A stretch of 64,000 bases of DNA, from contig NC_050102.1 in NCBI RefSeq assembly GCF_902167145.1, positions 9,176,850 through 9,240,849 of the forward strand, read 5' to 3'. The stretch is from Zea mays (taxonomy: Eukaryota > Streptophyta > Magnoliopsida > Poales > Poaceae). A program made the translations under genes and the position numbers. The notes below the pieces were generated by a model. That model saw only the letters and a program-made list of their open reading frames with translations, had not been told where the DNA came from and made no database searches. Below, in pieces: positions 36,350-49,618 of this stretch (the first letter of the stretch is position 1; every line of letters begins with the position of its first letter).

Positions 36350-38206
36350 CTTTCCACCAAGGACCAGACTTCATTCCGTGTGAAGTGTTGAGTTCCTCTT
36401 GCATTGCTACTACCCAATCCGGATCACCCAGTGCTTCTTCTACCTTAAGTGGCTCAAGAGAGGAGATAAACGAGTAAAATTCACAAAAAATTGCTAAACA
36501 AGATCAAGTTGTTACCTCTCTCCTAATGCTACTAAGAATGTTATCCAATGGATGGTCCCTTTGGATACTTTGATGAACTCGAGGATGAGGCACCAAATGT
36601 TGATGTTGAATTGGCTCATCATCTTCTTGTTCAAGAGGAACTCCACCATCCATCACTTCTTCATCTTCTACCATACATAGCATGTCTTGTGGTTGGACGA
36701 CTTCTTGAGTTGGGTGACATGAGGTAGATTGATTTGCTTGAGTGGAGGATTGATCACTCTCCACCATTACAATCACATCTAAAACCTCATTAGTCATCCA
36801 AATCCTTCCTTCGTCATCTTATTTTTCTTGAGGCTTTACTTCACCAAATGCAAGCTTCTTGATGGCCTCATAAGGTAGTTCCTCAATTTCTACAACATCA
36901 CTAGAGACATGCCCTTGTGAGCCATTAGATTCATCAAATATCACATCTACCGCTATTTAAACAAGACCGGTGGAATTGTTGAAATCATGGTATCCATGCG
37001 TATTTGATGCATAACAAAGCAAGAAACCCTCGGCCACTTTAGGAGCAAACTTTGAGCTCTTGGCTTTCTTATTATGAAGAAAGCATCTACAACCAAAAAC
37101 TAGAAAGTAGTCACCTTTGGGTTTGTTAGCGGCGAGAAGTTCATAAGTAGTCTTCTTGTAGACCTTATGAAGGTAAAGGCGGTTGATTGCATGGCTTGCG
37201 GTGTTGACTGCCTCCGTCCAGTAGTTGTCCGGTGTCTTGTACTCATCTAGCATAGTTCTTGCGGCCTCAATGAGAGTTTGGTTCTTTATCTCCACAACAC
37301 CATTTTGTTGTGGAGTGCTGGGAACCGAAAACTCATGCTTGATCCTTTCTTCGCTCAAGAACTCTTCGACATCTGTGTTCTTGAATTCGGTCCCATTGTC
37401 ACTTCTCACCTTCTTGATCTTCAGATCAAACTCATTTTGAGCTCGCATTATGAACTTCTTAAGGATCTCTTGAGTTTCACCTTTATCACTCAAAAAGAAA
37501 ACACATGTGAAGCGAGAAAAATTATCAACAATTACTAATCCATATTTGTTACCGCCAATGCTTATATAAGCCACCGATTTGAAGAGGTCCATGTGTAGAA
37601 GCTCCAATGGCCTCTTAGTGGTGATCACATTCTTTGGATGATGTGGAGCGCCATGTTGCTTTCTTGCTTGACATGCCCCACAAACTTTGTCTTTCTCAAA
37701 TACAACATTGTCTAGTCCAACATTGTGTCCATCCTTTTGAAGTTTGGCCAAGTTCCTCATACCAACATGGGTAGCCGACGATGCCAAAGCCAACCCTCGT
37801 CGGATTTTGCCACTAGACAGGTATCGGATGACACTCTACTTGTTCTAAAATCAACAAGGTAGAGCTTGCTTATCAACTGGCTTATATAAGCAACAAAGGA
37901 ATCCTCCCTTCCAAGGATTTTCACAATCACATTTGTGAACATACAATCAAAACCCATTTCACATAATTGTGAAACGGATAATAGATTGCAGCCCAAAGAA
38001 TCAATAAGTAGAACATTTGAGGGTGATTGATGTTCAGAAATAGGAATGTTACCAATACCAATCACCTCACCATTGCCACTATCCCCAAACACAATTTCCT
38101 GTGACTCTTGGGTTAGTTGCAAAGATTGAAACATGTTCCTCTCTCCGGTCATATGATTTGTACATCCACTCTCAAGCACCCAACTTGACCCACCGGAGGA
38201 GTATAC
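36350..38206 (-). pseudogene. pol: Element E pol fragment (Sirevirus, old)
   Basis: On the minus strand this opens after CTTGTTTTGCAG with protease-like [12 protein letters not shown]. Integrase follows (CGACQARKQ zinc Cys pair, [23 protein letters not shown]), then the linker and the very start of RT (NEVWSLV), cut by A. A frameshift near 37790 destroys the HRRLAH part of the zinc motif. The catalytic Asp and Glu boxes remain. Several stops (for example TAA near 36955) lie in the linker. Sequence is distinct from the Opie and C families, and the number of lesions suggests an older copy. Confidence 0.8.
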
Positions 38207-38370
38207 CTGCAAAACAAGTTTATGTTATGCCTTTAGGTACCCAAATTGAATTGGGTCCTTGAGTGTTAGTGATAGCTTTAGGTACCCACACACTTTTGTC
38301 ATAACTTTTATCTTTCTGTAGGCACCAACATCTTTTACAACCAACTTTCCTTGGTCCCAACTTAGCATAT
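38207..38370 (-). pseudogene. gag: Element E gag C-terminal end
   Basis: On the minus strand it carries SVWVPKAI and SIWVPKG before TAA at 38220-38222, the same WVPK signature that ends gag in the other copies. It continues across the G insertion at 57130, with CATAT duplicated on both sides. Confidence 0.75.
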
Positions 38371-39639
38371 TGAAAGGGAATTAGGCTTACACCTATTTCC
38401 TATTTGATTTTGGTGGTTGAATTGCCCAACACAAATAATTGGACTAACTAGTTTGCTCTAGTCTATAAGTTCTACAGATGCCAAAGGTTCACAATAAGCC
38501 AATAAAAGGACCAAGAAAATGGTTCAAACAAAGAGAGCAAGGGATAACCGAAGGCACCCTGGTCTGGCGCACCGGACTGTCCGGTGCACCACCGGACAGT
38601 GTCCGGTGCACCAGGGGACTCCAAGATGAACTCTTCACCTTCGGGAATTCTCAGAGGTGCTTCGCTATAATTCACCGGACTGTCCGGTGTCCCAGGGGAG
38701 AGCGACTCTGAACTCGCAAGCTTCGGGAATTCGCTCCGCTATAATTCACCGGACATGTCCGGTGCACACCATACTGTCTGGTGAGCCAGCGGAGCAACGA
38801 CTACTTCGCGCACAACGGTTGACTGCAACGCATTAAATGCGCGCCTGTGCGCGCAGAGGACAGTGCACGCGCGGGTGGCACACCGGACAGTCTACAGGAC
38901 TTGTCCGGTGCGCCACCGGATAGCCAGGCGGGCCCACAAGACAGAGCTCCAACGGTCGGAACCCAACGACCAGGTGACGTGGCTGGAGCACCGAACAGTG
39001 TCCGGTGGCTCACCGGACTGTCCGGTGCGCCATGCGACAGCAGCCTCCTCCAAACGGCTAGTTTGGTGGTTGGGGTTATAAATACCCCCAACCACCCCAC
39101 ATTCAAGTCATCCAAGTTTTCCACCTTCCAACTACTTACAAGAGCTCTAGCATTCAATTCTAGACACACTCAAGTGATCAAATCCTCTCCCAATTCCACA
39201 CAAGGCTTTAGAGATTAGTGAGAGAGATTTGTTGTGTTCTTTTGAGCTCTTGCGCTTGGATTGCTTTCTTTCTCATTCTTTCTTGAGATCAAACTCACTT
39301 GTAATTGAGGAAAGAGACACCAATCGTGTGGTGGTCCTTGTGGGAACTTTGTGTTCCAATTGATTGAGAAGAAAAGCTCACTCGATCCGAGGGACCGTTT
39401 GAGAGAGGGAAAGGGTTGAAAGAGACCCGGTCTTTGTGACCACCTCAACGGGGAGTAGGTTTGCAAGAACTGAACCTCGGTAAAACAAATCCGCCTGTCA
39501 CACTCTTTATTCGCTTACGATTTGTTTTGCACCCTCTCTCTCGGACTCGATTATATTTCTAACGCTAACCCGGCTTGTAGTTGTGATTAAGTTTGTAAAT
39601 TTCAGATTCGCCCTATTCACCCCCTCTAGGCAACTTTCA
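38371..39639 (+). repeat. Element G 5' LTR
   Basis: The 1,269-bp LTR has palindromes between about 38570 and 39030 and TATA at 39077-39084. It ends CTAGGCAACTTTCA, followed by PBS TGGTATCGGAGC at 39642-39653. Confidence 0.9.
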
Positions 39640-39641
39640 AT

Positions 39642-39653
39642 TGGTATCGGAGC
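39642..39653 (+). other. Primer-binding site of element G
   Basis: TGGTATCGGAGC, with the same A-to-G variant as B and H. Confidence 0.8.
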
Positions 39654-39687
39654 CCGGTGCTTCATTAGAGCCTAACCGCTCGAAGTG

Positions 39688-42322
39688 ATGTCGGGAGATC
39701 ACGCCAAGAAGGATATGGTGACCGGCGAGAAGCCCGCTACAAGCCACGGGAAGGCTCCATCGGGAGAGTCCTACAACAAAGGGAAGGGGAAGGAAAAAGA
39801 ATCCCCTTCACACAAGTCGCGTCGGAGCGGTGACAAGAAGAAGAAGATGAGGAAGGTGGTCTACTACGAGACCGACACCTCATCGCCATCCACCTCCGGC
39901 TCCGACACGCCGTCCGTCACTTCTAAGCGCCATGAGCGCAAGAAGTTTAGTAAGATCCGCCTACGCTATCCTCGCATTCCTAAACATACGCCTTTACTTT
40001 CCGTCCCATTAGGCAAACCACCAACGTTTGATGGTGAAGATTATGCTAGGTGGAGTGATTTGATGCGATTTCATCTAACCTCACTCCACAAAAGTATATG
40101 GGATGTCATTGAGTTTGGTGTATAGGTGCCATCCGTAGGGGATGAAGATTATGATGAGGACGAAGTGGCCCAAATCAAGCACTTCAACTCCCAAGCCACA
40201 ACTATACTCCTCGCCTCTCTAAGTAGAGAGGAGTACAACAAGGTTCAAGGATTAAAGAGCGCCAAGGAAGTTTGGGACGTGCTCAAGACCGCGCACGAGG
40301 GAGATGAGCTAACCAAGATCACCAAGCGGGAGACGATCGAGGGGGAGCTCGGTCGCTTCCGTCTTCGCCAAGGGGAGGAGCCACAAGACATGTACAACCG
40401 GCTCAAAACCCTGGTGAATCAAGTGCGCAACCTCAGGAGCAAAAAATGGGATGACCACGAAATGGTTAAGGTTATTCTAAGATCACTTGTTTTCCTTAAT
40501 CCTACTCAAGTCCAATTAATTCATGGCAATCCTAGATATACACTAATGACTCCCAAGGAAGTAATCGGGAATTTTGTGAGCTTTGAGTTCATGATCAAAG
40601 GCTCAAAGAAGATCAACGAGCTTGACGGCCCCTCCACGTCCGAAGCACAACCGGCCGCATTTAAGGCGACGGAGGAGAAGAAGGAGGAGTCTACATCGAG
40701 TAGAACACCCATCGACGCCTCCAAGCTCAACAACGAGGAAATGGCGCTCATCATCAAGAGCTTCCGCCAAATCCTCAAGCAAAGGAGGGGGAAGGATTAC
40801 AAGCCCCGATCCAAGAAAGTTTGCTACAAATGTGGTAAGCCCGGTCATTTTATTGCTAAATGTCCACTATCTAGTGACAGTGACAGGGGCGACGACAAGA
40901 AGGGGAGAAGAAAGGAGAAGAAGAGGTACTACAAGAAGAAGGGCGGCGATGCCCATGTTTGTCGTGAGTGGGACTCTGACGAAAGCTCTAGCGACTCCTC
41001 CTCCGACGAGGACGCCGCAAACATCGCCGTCACCAAGGGACTTCTCTTCCCCAACGTCGGCCACAAGTGCCTCATGGCAAAGGACGGCAAAAAGAAGAAG
41101 GTTAAATCCAAATCCTCCACTAAATATGAGTCCTCTAGTGATGATAATGCTAGTGATGAGGAGGATAATTTGCGTACCCTTTTTGCCAACCTAAACATGC
41201 AACAAAAGGAGAAGTAAATGAATTAATTAGTGCCATCCATGAGAAGGATGACCTCTTGGATACCCAAGAGGACTTCCTAATCAAGTAAAACAAAAAGCAT
41301 GTTAAGGTTAAAAATGCTTATGCTCTAGAAGTTGAAAAATATGAAAAATTATCTAGTGAGCTAAGCACTTGCCATGAGACTATTGACAACCTTAGAAATG
41401 AGAATGCTAATTTGTTAGCTAAGGTTGATTTAAATGTTTGTGATGTTCCAATTCCAAATCTTAGAAATGATAATGTTGATTTGCTTGCTAAGATTGAAGA
41501 ATTGAACATTTCTCTTGCTAGCCTTAGGATTGAAAATGAGAGATTAATTGCTAAGGCTAAGAACTAGATGTTTGCAATGTTACAATTTCCGATCTTAGAG
41601 ATAAAAATGATATATTGCGTGCTAAGATTGTTGAACTTAATTCTTGCAAACCCTCTACATCTACCACTGAGCATGTCACCATTTGCACTAGATGTAGAGA
41701 TGTTGATGTTAATGCTATACATGATCACATTTCCATGATTAAACAACAAAATGATCATATAGCTAAATTAGATGCTAAAATTGTCGAGCATGAACTAGAA
41801 AATGAAAAATTTAAGTTTGCTCGTAATATGCTTTATAATGGGAGACTCCCTGGCATTAAGGATGACATTGGCTTCCAACATGGAGGCAATGTAAAACTTA
41901 ATGCCCCTCCTAAGAAATTGTCCAACTTTGTTAATGGCAAGGCTCCCATACCTCAGGATAACGAGGGTTACATTTTGTACCCTGCCGGTTATCCCGAGGA
42001 CAAAATTAGGAGAATTCATTCTAGGAAGTCTCACTCTGGCCCTAACCATGCTTTTATGTATAGGGGTGAGACATCTAGCTCTAGGCAACCAACCCGTGCT
42101 AAGTTGCCTAAGAAGAAAACTCCTAGTGCATCAAATGACCATAGCATTTCATTTAAAACTTTTGATGCCTCTTATGTCTTAACTAACAAATCCGGCAAGG
42201 TAGTTGCCAAGTTTGTTGGGGGCAAACACAAGGGTTCAAAAACTTGTGTTTGGGTACCCAAAGTTCTTGTTTCTAATGCCAAAGGACCCAAAACTGTTTG
42301 GGTACCTAAAACCAAGAACTAA
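39688..42322 (+). pseudogene. gag: Element G gag, broken
   Basis: It starts at ATG 39688. TAG at 40123-40125 replaces a Gln codon after VEFGV-like sequence, and the frame then continues to 41217 with capsid domain and CCHC knuckle (CYKCGKPGHFIAKC near 40820). A one-base deletion near 41211 causes a stop. A nonsense change near 41287 and another deletion near 41562 follow in the coiled coil. The last part (41615-42322) ends normally in WVPKTKN. Confidence 0.85.
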
Positions 42323-42335
42323 ACTTGTTTTGTAG

Positions 42336-45300
42336 GTTTATGCATCCGGGGGCTCAAGTTGGGTAATCGACAGCGGGTGCACAAACCATATGACAGGGGA
42401 GAAGAAGATGTTCTCCTCCTACGAGAAAAACCAAGATCCCCAAAGAGCGATCACATTCAGGGATGGAAATCAAGGTTTGGTCAAAAGACTGGGTAAAATT
42501 GCTATTTCACCTGACCATTCCATTTCCAATGTTTTTCTTGTAGACTCTTTAGATTACAATTTGCTTTCCATTTCTCAATTATGCAAAATGGGCTACAACT
42601 GTCTATTTACTGATGTAGGTGTCACTGTCTTTAGAAGAAGTGATGATTCAATAGCATTTAAGAGAGTGTTAGAGGGTCAGCTATACTTAGTAAATTTTGA
42701 TAGAGCTGAACTCGACACTTGCTTAATTGCTAAGACTAACATGGGCTGGCCCTGGCATCGCCGACTAGCATATGTTGGGATGAAGAATCTTCATAAACTT
42801 TTAAAGGGAGAGCACATTTTAGGATTAACAAATGTTCATTTTGAGAAAGACAGGATTTGTAGCGCATGCCAAGCAGGGAAGCAAGTTGGTGCTCATCATC
42901 CACACAAGAACATCATGACGACTGACAGGCCACTGGAGCTCCTACACATGGATCTATTCGGTCTGATAGCTTACATAAGCATCGGCGGGAGTTAGTACTG
43001 TCTAGTTATTGTGGATGATTATTCTCGCTTCACTTGGGTGTTCTTTTTGCAGGAAAAATCTCATACCCAAGATACTTTAAAGGGATTCTTGAGACGGGCT
43101 CAAAATGAGTTCGGCTTAAGGATAAAGAAAATTAGAAGCGACAACAGGACGGAGTTCAAGAACTCACAAATCGAAGACTTCCTTGAGGAGGAGGGCATCA
43201 AGCATGAGTTCTCTTCTCCCTACACGCCACAACAAAATGGTGTAGTGGAAAGTAAGAATCAAACTCTATTGGACATGGCAAGAACCATGCTTGATGAGTA
43301 CAAGACTTCGGATCGGTTTTGGGCCGAGGCGGTCAACACCGCCTGCTACGCCATCAACCGGTTGTATCTACACCGAATCCTCAAGAAGACATCATATGAA
43401 CTCCTAACCGGTAAAAAGCCCAATATTTCTTATTTTAGAGTCTTTGGTAGCAAATGCTTTATTCTTGTTAAAAGAGGTAGAAAATCTAAATTTGCTCCTA
43501 AGACTGCAGAAGGCTTTTTACTAGGATATGATTCAAACACAAGGGCATATAGAGTCTTTAACAAGTCCTCTGGACAAGTTGAAGTTTCTTGTGACGTTGT
43601 GTTTGATGAGACTAACGGCTCTCAAGTAGAGCAAGTTGATCTTGATGAGATAGGTGATGAAGAGGCTCCGTGCATCGCGCTAAGGAACATGTCCATTGGG
43701 GATGTGTGTCCTAAGGAATCTGAAGAGCCTCCAAATGCACAAGATCAACCATCCTCCTCCACGCAAGCATCTCCACCAACTCAAAATGAGGATGAGGCTC
43801 AAGTTGATGAAGTACAAGATCAACAAAATGAGCCACCTCCAAATGACGGCAATGATCAAGGGGGAGATGCAAATGATCAAGACAAGGAGGATGAAGAACC
43901 AAGGCCGCCACACCCAAGAGTCCACCAAGCAATCCAACGAGATCACCCCGTCGACACCATCCTCGGCGACATCCATAAGGGGGTAACCACTAGATCTCGT
44001 GTTGCACATTTTTGTGAGCATTACTCTTTTGTTTCCTCTATTGAGCCACACAGGGTAGAGGAAGCACTTCAAGATTCGGATTGGGTGGTGGCGATGCAAG
44101 AGGAGCTCAACAACTTCACTAGGAATGAGGTATGGCATTTGGTTCCACGTCCTAATCAAAATGTTGTAGGAACCAAATGGGTGTTCCGCAACAAGCAAGA
44201 CGAGCATGGTGTGGTGACAAGGAACAAAGCTCGACTTGTGGCCAAGGGATACTCCCAAGTCGAAGGTTTGGATTTCGGTGAAACCTATGCACCCGTAGCT
44301 AGGCTTGAGTCAATTCGTATATTATTAGCCTATGCTACTTACCATGGCTTCAAGCTTTATCAAATGGACGTGAAGAGTGCCTTCCTCAACGGACCAATCA
44401 AAGAAGAGGTCTATGTTGAGCAACCTTCCGGCTTTGAAGATAGTGAGTACTCTAACCATGTTTATAAACTCTCTAAGGCGCTTTATGGGCTCAAGCAAGC
44501 CCCAAGAGCATGGTATGAATGCCTTAGAGATTTTCTTATCACTAATGGATTCAAAGTCGGAAAGGCCGATCCTACACCCTTTACCAAAACACTTGAAAAT
44601 GATTTGTTTGTATGCCAAATTTATGTTGATGATATTATATTTGGGTCTACTAACGAATCTACATGTGAAGAGTTTAGTAGGATTATGACACAAAAATTCG
44701 AGATGTCTATGATGGGGGAGTTGAAGTACTTCTTAGGATTTCAAGTGAAGCAACTCCAAGACGGCACTTTCATTAGCCAAACAAAGTATACTCAAGATAT
44801 TCTAAGCAAGTTTGGGATGAAGGATGCCAAACCCATCAAGACACCCATGGGAACCAATGGGCATCTCGACCTCGACACGGAAGGTAAATCCGTAGATCAA
44901 AAGGTATACCAGTCGATGATAGGCTCTTTACTCTATTTATGTGTATCTCGACCGGATATTATGCTTTCCGTATGCATGTGTGCGAGATTCCAAGCCGACC
45001 CTAAGGAAGCTCACCTTACGGCCGTAAAACGAATCTTGAGATATTTAGTTTATACTCCTAAGTTTGGGCTTTGGTATCCTAGGGGATCCACCTTTGATTT
45101 AATTGGTTATTCGGATGCCGATTGGGCGGGGTGTAAGATTAATAGAAAGAGCACATCGGGGACTTGCCAGTTCTTGGGAAGATCCTTGGTGTCTTGGGCT
45201 TCAAAGAAGCAAAATTTCGTAGCTCTTTCTACCGCCGAAGCCGAGTATATTGCCACAGGACATTGTTGCGCGCAACTACTTTGGATGAGGCAAACCCTTA

Positions 45301-45575
45301 GGGACTACGGTTACAAACTAACCAAAGTTCCTCTTCTATGTGATAATGAGAGTGCAATCCGCATGGCGGATAATCCTGTTGAGCATAGCCGCACTAAACA
45401 CATAGCCATTCGGTATCATTTCTTAAGGGATCACCAACAAAAGGGAGATATCGAGATTGCATATATTAACACTAAGGAACAATTAGCCGATATCTTTACC
45501 AAGCCACTTGATGAACAAACTTTTAACAAACTTAGGCATGAGCTAAATATTCTTGATTCTAGGAATTTCTTTTGA
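42336..45575 (+). pseudogene. pol: Element G pol, one premature stop
   Basis: It opens after TTTTGTAG in the +1 frame to gag. One in-frame TAG at 42993-42995 replaces a Lys codon in GGSKYC of integrase. The rest is open to TGA 45573-45575. Motifs present: [25 protein letters not shown] (Gly-to-Arg next to the catalytic Asp), [50 protein letters not shown] and CDNESAI. The zinc motif reads HRRLAYVG, so its second His is changed to Tyr, which should weaken zinc binding. Confidence 0.9.
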
Positions 45576-46362
45576 TGTCTTGCACACATAGCTCATAAGT
45601 ATACCTTTGATCATGTCTCTTTTATATATGCTATGACTAATGTGTTTTCAAGTGGATTTCAAACCAAGTCATAGGTGTATTGAAAGGGAATTGGAGTCTT
45701 CGGCGAAGATAAAGGCTTCCACTCCACTCCATAACTCATCCTTCACCGTCGCTCTGAGCAACTCTTTGGTATAATCTTCACTCATATTATTTGCCAAAGG
45801 GGAGAAAGTAGTTAAAAAGGGCTTATATTTCACTCAAAATATCCGTTTTTGGCGATTCATGCCAAAGGGGGAGAAAGTATTGGCCCAAAGCAAAAGGACC
45901 GCACCACCACCTAATTTTATGATTTTCAAATTGGTATCTTATTGTGTTCAAAAGAGGGAGAAAGTAGTATTTTCAAAATTGATATCTTAAAACCCCCTTG
46001 AACACTAAGAGGAGGATTCCATTGAGGGGGAGTTTTGTTTAGTCAAAGGAAAAGCATTTGAAACAGGGGGAGAGAATTTCAAATCTTGAAAATGCTTCGC
46101 AAAATCTTATTCATTTACCTTTGACTATTTGAAAAAGGACTTTGAAAAGGATTTACAAAAGAATTTGCAAAAACAAAACATGTGGTGCAAGTGTGCTCCA
46201 AAATGTTAAAAATAAAGAAACAATCCATGTGTATCTTATAAGTATTTATATTGGCTCAAATTCTAAGTAACCTTTGCACTTACATTTTGCAAACTAGTTC
46301 AATTATGCACTTCTATACTTGCTTTGGTTTGTGTTGGCATCAATCACCAAAAAGGGGGAGAT
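45576..46362 (+). other. Element G 3' non-coding stretch with polypurine tracts
   Basis: Several AAAGGGGGAGAAAGT-like tracts, the last (AAAAAGGGGGAGAT) adjoining the LTR. No gene is seen. Confidence 0.75.
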
Positions 46363-47444
46363 TGAAAGGGGATTAGGCTTACACCTATTTCCTAATTGAT
46401 TTTGGTGGTTGAATTGCCCAACACAAATAATTGGACTAACTAGTTTGCTCTAGTCTATAAGTTCTACAGGTGCCAAAGGTTCATAATAAGCCAATAAAAG
46501 GACCAAGAAAAGGGTTCAAACAAAGAGAGCAAGGGATAACCGAGGCACCCTGGTCTGGCGCACCGGACAGTGTCCGGTGTGCCACCGGACAGTGTCCGGT
46601 GCACCAGGGGACTCCAAGATGAACTCTTCACCTTCGGGAATTCTCAGAGGCGCTTCACTATAATTCACTGGACTGTCCGGTGCACCACCGGACAGTGTCC
46701 GGTGCCCTAGGGGAGAGCGACTCTGAACTCGCAAGCTTCGAGAATTCGCTCTGCTATAATTCACCGGACATGTCCGGTGCACACCAGACTGTCCGGTGAG
46801 CCAGCAGAGCAACGACTACTTCGCGCGCAACGGTCGACTGCAACGCATTAAATGCGCGCCTGCGCGCAGAGGACAGTGCACGCGCGGGTAGCACACCGGA
46901 CAGTCTACAGGACTTGTCCGGTGCGCCACCGGATAGCCAGGCAGGCCCACAAGACAGAGCTCCAACGGTCGGAACCCAACGGCCAGGTGACGTGGCTGGC
47001 GCACCGGACAGTGTCCGGTGGCGCACCGGACTGTCCGGTGCGCCATGCGACAGCAGCCTCCTCCAAACTGCTAGTTTGGTGGTTGGGATTATAAATACCC
47101 CCAACCACCCCACATTCAAGTCATCCAAGTTTTCCACCTTCCAACTACTTACAAGAGCTCTAGCATTCAATTCTAGACACACTCAAGTGATCAAATCCTC
47201 TCCCAATTCCACACAAGGCTTTAGAGATTAGTGAGAGAGATTTGTTGTGTTCTTTTGAGCTCTTGCGCTTGGATTGCTTTCTTTCTCATTCTTTCTTGAG
47301 ATCAAACTCACTTGTAATTGAGGCAAGAGACACCAATCGTGTGGTGGTCCTTGTGGGAACTTTGTGTTCCAACTGATTGAGAAGAAAAGCTCACTCGGTT
47401 CCGAGGGACCATTTGAGAGAGGGAAAGGGTTGAAAGAGACCCGG
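46363..47444 (+). repeat. Element G 3' LTR, 5' part
   Basis: Starts TGAAAGGGGATTAGG. Palindromes at about 46560-47045, TATA at 47090-47097. It is cut by H after GAGACCCGG; CCCGG (47440-47444) is H's target duplication. Confidence 0.9.
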
Positions 47445-48755
47445 TGAAAGTCGCCTAGAGGGGGGGTGAATAGGGCGAAACTGAAATTTACAAATATAAA
47501 CACAACTACAAGCCGGGTTAGCGTTAGTAATGAAGAAACGAGTCCGCGAGAGAGGGTGCAAAACAAATCCCAAGCGAATAAGCAAATGAGACACGGAGAT
47601 TTGTTTTACCGAGGTTCGGTTCTTGCAAACCTACTCCCCGTTGAGGAGGCCACAAAGGCCGGGTCTCTTTCAACCCTTCCCTCTCTCAAATGATCCACGG
47701 ATCGAGTGAGCTTTCTCTTCTCAATCACTTGGAACACAAAGTTCCCACAAGGACCACCACAAGTTTGGTGTCTCTTGCCTCAAATTACAAGTGTGTTTGA
47801 TTGCAAAGAAAGGATCAAGAAAGAAGAAAGCAATCCAAGCGCAAGAGCTCGAAAGAACACAAACAAATCACTCTCTCTAATCACTATGGCGTTGTGTGGA
47901 ATTTGGAGAGGATTTGATCTATTTGGTGTGTCTAGAATTGAATGCTAGAGCTCTTGTAGTAGTTGGGAAGTGGAAAACTTGGATGCAATGAATGGTGGGG
48001 TGGTTGGGGTATTTATAGCCCCAACCACCAAAAGTGGCCGTTGGAAGGCTGTCTGTTCGATGGCGCACCGGACAGTCCGGTGCACACCGGACAGTCCGGT
48101 GCCCCCTGCCACGTCATCACTGCCGTTGGATTCTGACCGTTGGAGCTTCTGACTTGTGGGCCCGCCTGGGTGTCCGGTGCACACCGGACACGTACTGTTT
48201 ACTGTCCGGTGTGCCAGTATGGGCGCGCCTGACTTCTGCGCGCGCAGAGCGCGCATTAAATGCGCGGCAGAGAGCCGTTGGCGCGCAGATAGCCGTTGCA
48301 CCGGAGTCGCACCGGACAGTCCGGTGCACACCGGACAGTCCGGTGAATTTTAGCGGACAAGCCGTTGGAGATTCCCGAAGCTGGCGAGTTCCTGAGGCGG
48401 CTCCTCCTTGGCGCACCGGACACTGTCCGGTGTACACCGGACAGTCCGGTGAATTATAGTGGAGTCGCCTCTGGAAATTCCCGAAGGTAGCAAGTTCGCG
48501 TTGGAGTCCTCTGGTGCACCGGACATGTCCGGTGGTGCACCGGACAGTCCGGTGTGCCAGACCAGAGGTGCCTTTGGTTGACCCTTTGCTCTTTTGTTGA
48601 ATCCAACTCTTGATCTTTTTATTGGCTGAGTGTGAACCTTTTTACACCTGTATAATCTATACACTTGGGCAAACTAGTTAGTCCAATTATTTGTGTTGGG
48701 CAATTCAACCACCAAAATTAACTTAGGAACTAGGTGTAAGCCTAATTCCCTTTCA
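47445..48755 (-). repeat. Element H 3' LTR (left)
   Basis: The 1,311-bp LTR has minus-strand TATAAATA at 48010-48017 and palindromes at about 48066-48555. Relative to the right LTR it has one extra CACCGGACAGTCCG unit near 48320. Confidence 0.92.
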
Positions 48756-49618
48756 ATCTCCCCCTTTTTGGTGATTGATGCCAACACAAACCAAAGCAAA
48801 TATAGAAGTGCATAATTGAACTAGTTTGCATACTGTAAGTGTAAAGGTTGCTTGAAATTTAGCCAATATTAATACTTACAAGATATGCATGGATTGTTTC
48901 TTTCTTGTATAACATTTTGGACCACGCTTGCACCACATGTTTTGTTTTTGCAAATTCTTTTGTAAATTCTTTTCAAAGTTCTTTTGCAAATAGTCAAAGG
49001 TAAATGAATAAGATTTTGCAAAGCATTTTCAAGATTTGAAATTTTCTCCCCCTGTTTCAAATGCTTCTCCTTTGACTTAAACAAAACTCCCCCTAAATGA
49101 GATCCTCCTCTTAGTGTTCAAGAGGGTTTTGATAATTTTTGAAATACTACTTTCTCCTCCTTTTGAACACAATTTTGAAATACTACTTTCTCCTCCTTTT
49201 GAACACAATAGGATACAAATTGAAAATATTCAACACTTTTCAAATAGGTGGTGGTGCGGTCCTTTTGCTTTGGGCTCATTTCTCCCCCCTTTTTGGCATG
49301 AATCGCCAAAAACGGAATCATTAGAGCCCTAGAAGTGCTATCTTCCCCTTTGGTCATGAAATAAATGAGTTAAGATTATACCAAAGGCAAAGTCCGGTCT
49401 TTTTCTTTGATGCTCATTTCTCCCCCAAAGAATAGAGAGTTGCTTGGAGTGATGGCGAAGTATGAGTTACGGAGTGGAAGCCTTTGTCTTCGCCGAAGAC
49501 TCCAATTCCCTTTCAATATACCTATGACTTGGTTTTGAAATAGACTCGAAGACACATTAGTCATAGCATATAAAAGAGACATGATCAAAGGTATGTAAAA
49601 GAGCAATGTGTGCAATTT
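48756..49618 (-). other. Element H 3' non-coding stretch
   Basis: Between the pol stop and the 3' LTR there are repeated polypurine tracts on the minus strand (adjoining the LTR, and near 49045, 49285 and 49420). A 36-bp tandem duplication lies at 49137-49208. No envelope-like ORF. Confidence 0.75.
49137..49208 (-). repeat. 36-bp tandem duplication
   Basis: Two adjacent copies of a segment containing GAAATACTACTTTCTCC and CTTTTGAACACAA. Other copies (A, B, G) have a single version at the equivalent place. Confidence 0.75.
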
